A stretch of 34,239 bases of DNA from an uncultured Ruminococcus sp. (GTDB taxonomy: Bacteria > Bacillota > Clostridia > Oscillospirales > Ruminococcaceae). How positions within the stretch are numbered: the stretch's first letter is position 1; every line of letters begins with the position of its first letter. Both the position numbers and the translations under genes were made by a program. The stretch spans positions 1 through 34,239 of the forward strand of contig CALGTV010000087.1 of the NCBI GenBank assembly GCA_937902395.1. The letters are read 5' to 3'. Positions 7,289-14,762 of the stretch are shown here, piece after piece. A model generated the notes under the pieces. The model ran no database searches, was not told the origin of the DNA, and worked only from the letters and a program-made list of their open reading frames with translations.

Positions 7289-8217
7289 AAGCTCTTATAA
7301 TCGGCGGCGGCGGATTTGTAGGCGGATATCTCATAGCTGAGCTTATTGCAAACGGTTATGAAGTCCACGCAACCTGCCTTGAAAACGAAAAAATTGAGGG
7401 CAAATGTGCCGCGCACACTCTCGATATACTGAAAAAAGACGATATATCCGCAATTCTCAACGATATAAAGCCTGATATCGTCTTTCACCTTGCCGCACAA
7501 AGCTCAGTTGCACTGTCGTGGAAAAAACCACAGCTTACAGCGGAGATAAACGTTATCGGTTCAATAAATCTCTTTGAGGCAGTCCGTGAATACAGCGGAA
7601 AACTGCGGCTTATCGTTATCGGCTCAGGAGAGGAATACGGCTATATTGCCCCGAATTCCTGCCCCTTAAAAGAAACTGAGCCTCTGCACCCAGGCAATAT
7701 CTACGCTGCAACAAAGGCTTGTCAGGAAATGACAGCGGAGATATACGCCCGCGCCTATAAGCTTGATATGGTTATGGTGCGAGCTTTCAACCACTCAGGT
7801 CCAAAACAGGACAGTATATTTGTAATATCCGATTTCTGCCGACAGATTGCAGAAATTGAAAAGGGCATAAAATCTCCTGTAATATCTGTGGGAAATCTCA
7901 CAGCTATGCGTGATTTCACCGATGTCCGAGATATCGTCCGCGGCTATCGCTTACTTGGAGAAAAGGGCTTAAGCGGACAGATATACAATATAGGCAGAGG
8001 AAAAGCCGTGAGTATACAGTATATTCTCGATACAGCGCTTAGTCTGTCAATAGCAGAAATAGCGGTTGAACGGGACGAAAAGCGCATGAGAGCCGCAGAT
8101 ATCCCCGTAATTGAACCCGATATCACGAAAATACATGGTGATACAGGCTGGAAAGCTGAAATCACCGTTGAGCAGACAATAGAAGATACCCTTAATTATT
8201 GGCGGAAAAGGAGCTGA
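7285..8217 (+). CDS. rmd: NAD-dependent epimerase/dehydratase, probable GDP-6-deoxy-D-mannose reductase
   Basis: A 310-residue extended SDR protein. The Rossmann motif G-G-G-G-F-V-G is at 7-13, G-S-G-E-E-Y-G near 113-119, catalytic Tyr140 and Lys144 in Y-A-A-T-K, then R-A-F-N-H-S-G-P-K-Q and R-D-F-T-D-V-R-D. These match the Rmd branch, which reduces GDP-4-keto-6-deoxy-D-mannose to GDP-D-rhamnose. GDP-fucose synthase also follows Gmd but has other signature motifs and epimerase residues, so I favour Rmd. With manC and gmd in the same operon the GDP-D-rhamnose route is complete from mannose-1-phosphate. It overlaps the preceding glycosyltransferase by four bases. Confidence 0.8.
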   Translation: MKALIIGGGGFVGGYLIAELIANGYEVHATCLENEKIEGKCAAHTLDILKKDDISAILNDIKPDIVFHLAAQSSVALSWKKPQLTAEINVIGSINLFEAVREYSGKLRLIVIGSGEEYGYIAPNSCPLKETEPLHPGNIYAATKACQEMTAEIYARAYKLDMVMVRAFNHSGPKQDSIFVISDFCRQIAEIEKGIKSPVISVGNLTAMRDFTDVRDIVRGYRLLGEKGLSGQIYNIGRGKAVSIQYILDTALSLSIAEIAVERDEKRMRAADIPVIEPDITKIHGDTGWKAEITVEQTIEDTLNYWRKRS

Positions 8218-8222
8218 ATTAT

Positions 8223-8552
8223 ATGGATATGAAGCTTACAAAAGATAAAATGCGAACCTTTGGCGGACACGAGAAAATAGGCGTATTCAACGCAGGCGAT
8301 AAGCTTACGGAATTCGGCGAAAAGCAGAACAATGCCAATGAAGTCCTTGCCGCAAATATAAACGACCTTATAAAGCGTGTCTGCGCACTGGAGGATAAGG
8401 CTTTAAAGCATGAGGAAATCATGAAAACTCTTGCAAATGAGCTCAACGGCTTCAAAAGGGAGCTTGACCGTTTAAGGCTGTCAGAAAAGCTAAATTCAGG
8501 AGCAATTGAACGTCTTGATAAGGCAATAAATCTGATTAACAACGGTGAATAA
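8223..8552 (+). CDS. Small coiled-coil hypothetical protein
   Basis: A 109-residue soluble protein, no recognised family. The start is taken at ATG 8223, nine bases after AAAAGGAG (8206-8213). An upstream TTG at 8199 would place the ribosome binding site inside the coding region and overlap rmd. Residues about 35-105 are rich in Leu, Glu, Lys and Asn in a heptad-like pattern (NDLIKRVCALED, then LANELNGFKRELDRLRLSEKL), predicting a coiled coil. The first 30 residues are polar and glycine-containing. It closes the glycan operon. A scaffolding or chain-length role is possible but unsupported. Confidence 0.7.
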   Translation: MDMKLTKDKMRTFGGHEKIGVFNAGDKLTEFGEKQNNANEVLAANINDLIKRVCALEDKALKHEEIMKTLANELNGFKRELDRLRLSEKLNSGAIERLDKAINLINNGE

Positions 8553-8615
8553 TTCGTAATGCCGCTGTTACTGATGCTAACGTCTAAAAGCTAACATCTG
8601 AAATAAAAAAATATC

Positions 8616-8644
8616 TTGACATTTACAGTATTTTGATGTATTAT
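8616..8644 (+). promoter_or_regulatory. Promoter of the ATP synthase operon
   Basis: TTGACA 8616-8621, 17-bp spacer, TATTAT 8639-8644. Transcription would begin near 8651, leaving a leader of about 178 bases before atpB. Confidence 0.8.
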
Positions 8645-8650
8645 TATAAG

Positions 8651-8767
8651 GGGTTCTATAAAAACCGGAACACGAGCGAAATTTCGTAAATGATTTTTGA
8701 CATAGAAAGTTCGCCGTGAGGGAGGTTTTTAGGGGTTCCCATATATCAACAAACAGCTAAAAACACC
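8651..8767 (+). ncRNA. Structured leader of the ATP synthase operon, riboswitch-like candidate
   Basis: The leader can fold into P1 (8660-8666 with 8724-8730) enclosing P2 (8671-8680 with 8710-8718, one bulged A at 8675) and a small P3 (8681-8684 with 8688-8691). The strand GGAA 8667-8670 can pair with TTCC 8736-8739 outside P1, which makes a pseudoknot. The octamer AGGGGTTC occurs at 8649-8656 and again at 8731-8738. P1 competes with a downstream pairing of 8724-8732 with 8757-8767. AAACAGC 8751-8757 can pair with GCTGTTT 8788-8794 as an antiterminator. A terminator follows. I do not recognise a known riboswitch family. The fold is hand-drawn from one sequence. Confidence 0.5.
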
Positions 8768-8809
8768 AACGGAAACGCTGATAAACGGCTGTTTCCGTTT
8801 TATTTTTTT
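8768..8809 (+). terminator. Intrinsic terminator inside the atp leader (probable attenuator)
   Basis: Nine-base perfect arms AACGGAAAC 8768-8776 and GTTTCCGTT 8791-8799, then a T-rich run to 8809. It lies upstream of the atpB start at 8829, so it can end transcription before the first gene. The right arm overlaps the proposed antiterminator partner (8788-8794). Confidence 0.75.
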
Positions 8810-8828
8810 ATGAAAGAAAGGTGATGTA

Positions 8829-9515
8829 ATGGAAAATCTCTCTGAAAAACTGGCAGAGGAACTTGAAAACCATACCGCGTTTACAATACCCATATTCGGC
8901 GGCATACCCGTCCCCGATTCCTGTGCTGTATCGTGGATAATCATTGCCGTGGTAGTACTGCTTTCAATTATCCTGACGCACAACATGAAAAAAGTGCCGC
9001 AGGGAAAGCAATGTCTGCTTGAAATCGGCATAACGTGGATGAACGACTTTTTCCTTGATACTCTCGGTCCACACGGAAAAAAATATCTGCCAATACTGGA
9101 AACATTCATGATATACATAGGATTTTCCAATATAATCGGCTTATTCGGCTTTGTACCGCCCACAAAGGACATCAACGTAACAGTAGCCCTTGCAGTTATG
9201 GCATCCATACTGATACAGGTTGCAGGCTTCAAGGAAAAGGGCGGAAAAAAATGGGCAAAGGGATTTTTAGAGCCAATGCCGGCAATGCTCCCCATGAATC
9301 TGCTGGAGCTTGTAACCCGTCCACTTTCGATGAGTATGCGACTTTTCGGCAACGTTTTAGGCGCATTTGTTGTTATGGAGCTTATAAAGATATGCATACC
9401 GGGAGGAATCCCCGTGCCGTTCAGCTTGTATTTTGACATATTCGACGGCGCAATACAGGCATATGTATTTGTATTCCTCACATCACTCTTTATGGCTGAG
9501 GCTATTGAGGAATGA
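8829..9515 (+). CDS. atpB: F-type ATP synthase subunit a
   Basis: A 228-residue integral membrane subunit forming the ion half-channels of Fo. Hydrophobic segments lie near 34-50, 92-110, 116-133 and across the C-terminal third. The essential arginine facing the c ring is Arg171 in S-M-R-L-F-G-N, preceded by the conserved L-L-E-L-V-T-R-P stretch. AAAGGTGAT ends four bases before the ATG. It is the first gene of the operon; no atpI is seen upstream. A 149-base gap with a hairpin separates it from atpE, unlike the tight spacing downstream. Confidence 0.95.
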   Translation: MENLSEKLAEELENHTAFTIPIFGGIPVPDSCAVSWIIIAVVVLLSIILTHNMKKVPQGKQCLLEIGITWMNDFFLDTLGPHGKKYLPILETFMIYIGFSNIIGLFGFVPPTKDINVTVALAVMASILIQVAGFKEKGGKKWAKGFLEPMPAMLPMNLLELVTRPLSMSMRLFGNVLGAFVVMELIKICIPGGIPVPFSLYFDIFDGAIQAYVFVFLTSLFMAEAIEE

Positions 9516-9555
9516 TTTTTGCATATACATTAACACATAAATAGCCGTTTTATAT

Positions 9556-9575
9556 GGATACGGTGTACCGTGTCC
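9556..9575 (+). promoter_or_regulatory. Intercistronic hairpin between atpB and atpE
   Basis: Stem GGATACGG 9556-9563 with CCGTGTCC 9568-9575 (one G-U pair), loop TGTA. There is no T run, so it is not a typical terminator. It may protect or process the transcript to raise c-subunit output, as is known for other atp operons; that role is inference. Confidence 0.5.
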
Positions 9576-9664
9576 GTTATACAATATGCCATATTTTCAA
9601 ACAATTTCAGGCGAAAATCCGCCGCAAATCAAATCAAAAGAATTAAATCTTGGAGGTATTTATT

Positions 9665-9889
9665 ATGGGATTAGTTGCTATTGGTGCTGCTATTGCAGTT
9701 CTCACAGGTGCAGGTGCTGGAGTTGGTATCGGTATTGCCACAGCAAAGGCTACAGAAGCTATTGCACGTCAGCCCGAAGCTAAAAAGGATATCAGAAGCG
9801 CAATGCTTCTTGGCTGCGTACTTGCAGAAGCTACAGCTATTTACGGCTTTGTTATCGCTCTCCTTATCATCATTATGCTTGGCAAGTAA
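9665..9889 (+). CDS. atpE: F-type ATP synthase subunit c
   Basis: A 74-residue two-helix proteolipid forming the rotor ring. The start is ATG 9665, seven bases after TGGAGGT (9651-9657); a TTG at 9650 overlaps that site and is rejected. Helix 1 is glycine-rich, the polar loop has A-R-Q-P-E-A at 34-39, and helix 2 carries the essential Glu55. The glutamine typical of sodium-binding c rings in helix 1 (G-x-G-Q-G) is replaced by Ile22, and the residue after Glu55 is Ala, not Ser/Thr. Proton coupling is therefore the better guess. A strong ribosome binding site fits the need for many c copies. Confidence 0.95.
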   Translation: MGLVAIGAAIAVLTGAGAGVGIGIATAKATEAIARQPEAKKDIRSAMLLGCVLAEATAIYGFVIALLIIIMLGK

Positions 9890-9904
9890 GACGGAGGATT
9901 TCCA

Positions 9905-10396
9905 ATGCTTAAATTTGAATTCTGGAATATTTTCTGGACAGTATTCAATGTACTTCTGCTTTTTGTACTGCTCAGGATATTCCTGTTTAAACCTATCAAC
10001 AAAATGCTTGATGACCGCACCCAAGCCATACAAAAGGATTACGACGACGCTGAACGTGCACGCAAGGAAGCCGAGGAGCTGAAATCACAGTACGAAACTT
10101 CTCTGGGAGAGGCTAAGGAGGAGGCTGCAAAGATACTCCGCACAGCCCACGAAGAAGCCGAAAACGAGCGTGAGGCAATTATCCGCAAATCCCACGAGGA
10201 AGCGGAAAATATTGTAGCCGCCGCAGGTGAAACTATCGAGAATGAGCGTAAGCGTGTAATTCGTCAGGCACATTCCGAAATCGCAGACCTTGCTGTTGAA
10301 GCAGCTTCAAAAATTGTAGGCGCAAATCTGGACGACGAAAAGAACCGTAAGCTTGTTGATGAGTTCCTTTCCGCAGAGGAGGCTGACCGCAGATGA
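9905..10396 (+). CDS. atpF: F-type ATP synthase subunit b
   Basis: A 163-residue peripheral-stalk subunit. One N-terminal membrane helix (about 8-28) is followed by a long charged alpha-helical coiled coil with many E-A-E, K-E-E-A and E-E-A-E-N segments to about residue 140, as usual for b. GGAGG lies upstream of the ATG, 15 bases after atpE. The stop overlaps the next start by four bases (ATGA), so b and the delta-alpha fusion are translationally coupled. It is a separate protein; delta is not fused to b as in mycobacteria. Confidence 0.93.
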   Translation: MLKFEFWNIFWTVFNVLLLFVLLRIFLFKPINKMLDDRTQAIQKDYDDAERARKEAEELKSQYETSLGEAKEEAAKILRTAHEEAENEREAIIRKSHEEAENIVAAAGETIENERKRVIRQAHSEIADLAVEAASKIVGANLDDEKNRKLVDEFLSAEEADRR

Positions 10397-12417
10397 AAGA
10401 TACAGCCAAGGAATTTCTCAATGAGTTGGTGCGTCTCAATATTCCCCGCGAGGATATTGAAACCGCAAAGGGCATATTCGCCGCCTGTCCCGATGTAAAG
10501 GACACATTGGCAAATCCCCTTATAACCTTTGACGAAAAGCGAATCGCCATAAAGCAGATTTTCCCCAAATCCCTTGAACGTCCCATGGCAAACGCCTCAA
10601 AATCGGGAGTTATCGAGGATTTGGACGAAATATTTGAAGCATATCAGGATATACTCCTTGAAAAGCAGAAAAGCATCAAGGCAGTTGTCCGCTATGTCAC
10701 ACCTCTGACGGAAAATCAGCAGGCAGAGCTTCGCCGTTTCATCAAGGAAAAATTCACCAAAGAAGACGTAGACATCGAATACAAACACGACCCCGTCATT
10801 ATCGGCGGCTTTATCCTCAGCGCAGGAGATGTGGAATTCGACCGCAGTTACCGCACAAGTCTCCGTTCAATCCGTGAATCCCTGAAACAGAAAGCAAATG
10901 AAAGCGTAACAATAAGCGGAAAGGATTTCAAATCCAAGGATATCATATCCGTTCTGAAAACAGAGATTAAGGATTTCGAAGTCCGTTCAGGCGCTTCCGA
11001 AACAGGCTTTATTATCCGTCTCGGCGATGGTATCGCACGAGTACGAGGCATGAGCGGAGTTATGTACGGCGAGCTTGTGGAATTTGAAACAGGCGTGCGC
11101 GGCATTGTACAGAATATCGAGGATAATTCTGTGGGAATCGTACTTCTTGGCGATGACTACGGACTTACCGAGGGCTCAACAGTAGTCCGCACCTGCAAGC
11201 GCGCAGGAATCGGCGTAAGCGACGAGCTTTTAGGCAGAGTTGTAGACGCTCTGGGCTCACCAATCGACGGACAGGGACAGATACACGCGGAGGACTACTT
11301 CCCCATTGAGCGTGAAGCTCCGGGAGTTATCGAGCGCAAGCCCGTAAACGTCCCCTTGCAGACAGGCATACTTGCCATTGATTCCATGTTCCCTATCGGC
11401 AGAGGACAGCGTGAGCTGATTATCGGCGACAGACAGACAGGCAAGACTTCAATTGCCATAGATACAATAATCAACCAGAAAGGACAGGACGTAGTCTGCA
11501 TTTATGCAGCTATCGGTCAGAAATCCTCAACAGTTGCACAGGTTGTAAACACACTTAAAAAATACGGCGCAATGGATTATTCCGTAGTTGTAACAGCATC
11601 GGCTTCTGAGCCTGCGCCTTTCCAGTATATCTGCCCTTATTCCGCCACAGCAATTGCGGAATACTTCATGTCAAAGGGCAAAGACGTACTTATCGTATAC
11701 GATGACCTTTCAAAGCATGCCGTTGCATATCGTGCAATGTCTCTGCTGCTGCATCGTCCTCCGGGACGTGAGGCTTATCCCGGAGACGTTTTCTATCTCC
11801 ATTCAAGACTGCTTGAACGTTCAAGCCGACTTGACGACGAACACGGCGGAGGCTCACTTACGGCATTGCCGATTATAGAAACTCTTGCAGGCGATATTTC
11901 GGCATATATCCCCACAAATGTAATATCAATCACCGACGGACAAATTTTCCTTGAAAGTGAGCTTTTCAATTCGGGACAGCGTCCTGCGGTAAACTATGGA
12001 TTATCCGTATCCCGTGTAGGCGGTGCGGCGCAGACAAAGGCAATGAAAAAGGCGGCAGGAAATCTCCGTATTGACCTTGCACAATTCAAGGAAATGGAGA
12101 TATTCACCCAGTTTTCATCGGAGCTTGACCCTGCAACATCGGAGCTTCTTGCCCACGGTCATATGCTGACGGAAATGCTGAAACAGCCCTTGTACAATCC
12201 CCGTCCCCACTATGAGCAGGTAATACTTTTGTATGCCGCCCAGCACGGACTTTTCAAGCACGTTACACCGAAGGAGCTTAAAGAGTACATCTCCGAGCTT
12301 ATGAGCTATATCAACAGCTACGGACAGGATATTATTGCAGAAATCGAAGAAAACCGCGTACTCACCGACGACCTTATGGAGCGTATCGAGCGCATAGTCA
12401 CAGCATTTGAGGAATAA
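10393..12417 (+). CDS. atpA: Fused ATP synthase delta-alpha polypeptide
   Basis: One 674-residue frame covers both F1 delta (OSCP) and alpha. Residues 1-165 match delta, most clearly in the C-terminal half: V-T-P-L at 102-105, then Y-K-H-D-P-V-I-I-G-G-F at 130-140 and D-R-S-Y-R near 150-154. After a linker of about 16 residues, alpha starts near 182 (K-D-I-I-S-V-L-K, then E-V and G-D-G-I-A-R-V at 211-217). It runs to the usual alpha end and has the P-loop G-D-R-Q-T-G-K-T at 345-352 and the S-R-V-G-G-A-A-Q arginine-finger region. The alpha part, about 493 residues, is normal length. No ATG, GTG or TTG lies in frame around the junction. Delta is normally a separate protein present once per three alpha. 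A sequencing error joining two genes cannot be fully excluded. Confidence 0.9.
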   Translation: MKDTAKEFLNELVRLNIPREDIETAKGIFAACPDVKDTLANPLITFDEKRIAIKQIFPKSLERPMANASKSGVIEDLDEIFEAYQDILLEKQKSIKAVVRYVTPLTENQQAELRRFIKEKFTKEDVDIEYKHDPVIIGGFILSAGDVEFDRSYRTSLRSIRESLKQKANESVTISGKDFKSKDIISVLKTEIKDFEVRSGASETGFIIRLGDGIARVRGMSGVMYGELVEFETGVRGIVQNIEDNSVGIVLLGDDYGLTEGSTVVRTCKRAGIGVSDELLGRVVDALGSPIDGQGQIHAEDYFPIEREAPGVIERKPVNVPLQTGILAIDSMFPIGRGQRELIIGDRQTGKTSIAIDTIINQKGQDVVCIYAAIGQKSSTVAQVVNTLKKYGAMDYSVVVTASASEPAPFQYICPYSATAIAEYFMSKGKDVLIVYDDLSKHAVAYRAMSLLLHRPPGREAYPGDVFYLHSRLLERSSRLDDEHGGGSLTALPIIETLAGDISAYIPTNVISITDGQIFLESELFNSGQRPAVNYGLSVSRVGGAAQTKAMKKAAGNLRIDLAQFKEMEIFTQFSSELDPATSELLAHGHMLTEMLKQPLYNPRPHYEQVILLYAAQHGLFKHVTPKELKEYISELMSYINSYGQDIIAEIEENRVLTDDLMERIERIVTAFEE

Positions 12418-12426
12418 GGTGATTTT

Positions 12427-13338
12427 ATGCCGAATATAAGAGAAATCCACGAGAGGATTGAAAGTATAAAGCAGATTTTAAAAATCACAAATGCAATGTA
12501 TCTCATATCCTCATCGAAGCTTAAAAAGGCGCGAAAAGCCCTTGATTCCACTGAGCCGTATTTCTACAAATTGCAGGAAACCATTGAAAGCGTTCTGGAG
12601 CATACCCCCCATATGAGGCAGATGTACTTTGACAGGCGTTCAAATATCCCCGAGGACAAGCGAAAAAAGGGATATATTGTCATTACAGGAGATAAGGGCT
12701 TATGCGGAAGCTACAACCATAATATCCTGAAATACACCGAAGAAAAACTGGATGCCGCCGCAGACCTCAGCAATTGCTATCTTTTTGTTATGGGGCAGGT
12801 AGGCAGACTTCACTTTCAGCGCAGAATAAAATCGGGAAAGCAGGCATATGTTGACGGAGAATTCCTCTATACAACCCAGAATCCCACCCTTTACCGCGCC
12901 GCAGAAATTGCGGATATAGTCCTTGAAAAGTTCAAGAAAAAGGAGCTTGACGAGGTGTGGGTACTCTACACGGATATGGTAACATCAAACGTGCAGGAAA
13001 CCCGAACAGTACAGCTTCTCCCCTTTGAGCGCAGACATTTCGGTAAAGCAGAGGACGGCACTATGAAAAAGCTTCCAAAAGCGTCATTTGTGCCCTCTCC
13101 CGAAAAGGTTATGGACTATCTCATTCCCCAGTACGCAAAGGGCATAATTTACGGCGCAATGGTTGAGGCTTTCTGCTGTGAACAGCATTCGCGCATGACG
13201 GCAATGGATGCCGCCACCACAAGCGCAAAAGATATGATACACGACCTCTCACTTATGTACAACCGCGCAAGACAAGCGGCAATCACTCAGGAAATCACGG
13301 AAGTATGCGGCGGCGCGGCTAAAGTACAGGAGGAATAA
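12427..13338 (+). CDS. atpG: F-type ATP synthase subunit gamma
   Basis: A 303-residue central-shaft subunit. The N-terminal helix has the typical R-E-I-H-E-R-I-E-S-I-K-Q-I-L-K-I-T-N-A-M run and S-S-S-K-L-K-K-A. Y-I-V-I-T-G-D-K-G-L-C-G-S-Y-N marks the Rossmann-like core. The C-terminal helix has S-R-M-T-A-M-D-A-A-T and N-R-A-R-Q-A-A-I-T-Q-E-I-T-E. Slightly longer than the usual 285-290 residues. It starts ten bases after the delta-alpha fusion, with AAGGTGAT upstream. Confidence 0.94.
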   Translation: MPNIREIHERIESIKQILKITNAMYLISSSKLKKARKALDSTEPYFYKLQETIESVLEHTPHMRQMYFDRRSNIPEDKRKKGYIVITGDKGLCGSYNHNILKYTEEKLDAAADLSNCYLFVMGQVGRLHFQRRIKSGKQAYVDGEFLYTTQNPTLYRAAEIADIVLEKFKKKELDEVWVLYTDMVTSNVQETRTVQLLPFERRHFGKAEDGTMKKLPKASFVPSPEKVMDYLIPQYAKGIIYGAMVEAFCCEQHSRMTAMDAATTSAKDMIHDLSLMYNRARQAAITQEITEVCGGAAKVQEE

Positions 13339-13362
13339 CGAAAAGAGGTGTTTTCATTATAA

Positions 13363-14760
13363 ATGGAAAAAGGAAGAATAACACAGGTTATCGGACCTGT
13401 TATTGATGTGGAGTTTCCCTCAGGAAAGCTCCCTATGATAAAGGACGCTCTTTCCGTTACAGTTGACGGAAAACAGCGTATTATGGAGGTTGCACAGCAT
13501 ATGGGCAACCGCACCGTCCGCTGTATCATGCTTGCCTCCAGCGAAGGACTTAGCAAGAATACAGAGGTCACAGCTACAGGGGCATGTATCAAAGTACCCG
13601 TAGGCGAAAAAACTCTGGGACGTATGTTCAACGTTCTGGGCGAGCCTATCGACAAAAAGGGCGATGTTGAATCCTCTGAAATGTGGGAGATACACCGCAA
13701 AGCCCCGACATTTCAGGAGCAGAGCCCCGTTGTTGAGATACTTGAAACGGGCATAAAGGTAATCGACCTTATAGCACCCTACGCAAAGGGCGGTAAAATC
13801 GGACTTTTCGGCGGTGCAGGCGTAGGAAAAACCGTACTTATACAGGAGCTTATCCGCAATATTGCCACAGAACACGGCGGATATTCTATCTTCACAGGAG
13901 TTGGCGAGCGTTCCCGTGAGGGCAACGACCTGTGGAATGAAATGCAGGAATCGGGAGTTATAAACAAGACAGCTCTCGTTTTCGGTCAGATGAATGAGCC
14001 TCCGGGCTCACGTATGCGTGTTGCGCAGACGGGACTTACCATGGCAGAATACTTCCGCGACCGCGAACACAAGGACGTACTGCTGTTTATTGATAATATT
14101 TTCAGATACGTACAGGCAGGCTCAGAGGTATCAGCTTTGTTGGGACGTATGCCCTCAGCCGTTGGATATCAACCCACCCTTGCCACAGAAGTGGGAGAAT
14201 TGCAGGAACGTATCACATCAACGAAAAACGGCTCTATTACGTCAGTACAGGCGGTATACGTGCCAGCCGATGACCTGACAGACCCTGCCCCAGCCATTAC
14301 CTTTGCGCATCTTGACGCAACAACGGTACTTTCGAGAAAAATCGTTGAACAGGGAATATATCCCGCTGTTGACCCCCTTGAATCCAACTCCCGAATACTT
14401 GAACCAGATGTAGTTGGCGAGGAGCATTACTACGTTGCAAGACGGACGCAGGAGCTGCTCCAGAAGTACAAGGAATTGCAGGATATTATTGCAATTCTTG
14501 GAATGGAGGAGCTTGACGAGGAGGATAAATTGGCGGTATACCGCGCAAGAAAGATTCAGAAATTCCTTTCACAGCCCTTCAACGTTGCGGAGAATTTCAC
14601 AGGTCTTAAGGGCAAATACGTACCAATTAAAGATACTATACAGGGATTCAAGGCAATTATCGAGGGAGATATGGACAATTATCCCGAAGCCGCATTCCTT
14701 ATGGCAGGCACTATTGATGATGTTCTTGCCAAGGCTAAGGAAATCGAAAACGGTATTTAA
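13363..14760 (+). CDS. atpD: F-type ATP synthase subunit beta
   Basis: A 465-residue catalytic subunit. P-loop G-G-A-G-V-G-K-T at 150-157, catalytic glutamate region G-E-R-S-R-E-G-N-D-L at 181-190, and the Walker B strand L-L-F-I-D-N-I-F-R. The residues after that strand are Y-V-Q where F-T-Q is most common, a mild variation. L-A-T-E-V-G-E-L-Q-E-R-I-T-S-T, then G-S-I-T-S-V-Q-A are canonical. GAGGTG lies about 13 bases upstream of the ATG. The next gene starts two bases after its stop. Confidence 0.96.
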   Translation: MEKGRITQVIGPVIDVEFPSGKLPMIKDALSVTVDGKQRIMEVAQHMGNRTVRCIMLASSEGLSKNTEVTATGACIKVPVGEKTLGRMFNVLGEPIDKKGDVESSEMWEIHRKAPTFQEQSPVVEILETGIKVIDLIAPYAKGGKIGLFGGAGVGKTVLIQELIRNIATEHGGYSIFTGVGERSREGNDLWNEMQESGVINKTALVFGQMNEPPGSRMRVAQTGLTMAEYFRDREHKDVLLFIDNIFRYVQAGSEVSALLGRMPSAVGYQPTLATEVGELQERITSTKNGSITSVQAVYVPADDLTDPAPAITFAHLDATTVLSRKIVEQGIYPAVDPLESNSRILEPDVVGEEHYYVARRTQELLQKYKELQDIIAILGMEELDEEDKLAVYRARKIQKFLSQPFNVAENFTGLKGKYVPIKDTIQGFKAIIEGDMDNYPEAAFLMAGTIDDVLAKAKEIENGI

Positions 14761-14762
14761 TC

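Noticed and set aside
7285..8217. GDP-L-fucose synthase
   Set aside because: Possible after Gmd, but the motifs around Y-A-A-T-K and R-A-F-N-H-S-G-P look more like the Rmd/Gmd branch. Not excluded without a tree.
8651..8809. Sodium or fluoride riboswitch assignment for the atp leader
   Set aside because: I cannot match the fluoride consensus, do not recall the sodium consensus well enough to claim it, and the c subunit looks proton-type. Left as an unassigned candidate.
8729..9481. 250-codon open frame antisense to atpB
   Set aside because: Atypical composition and exact overlap with a certain atpB on the other strand. A shadow frame.
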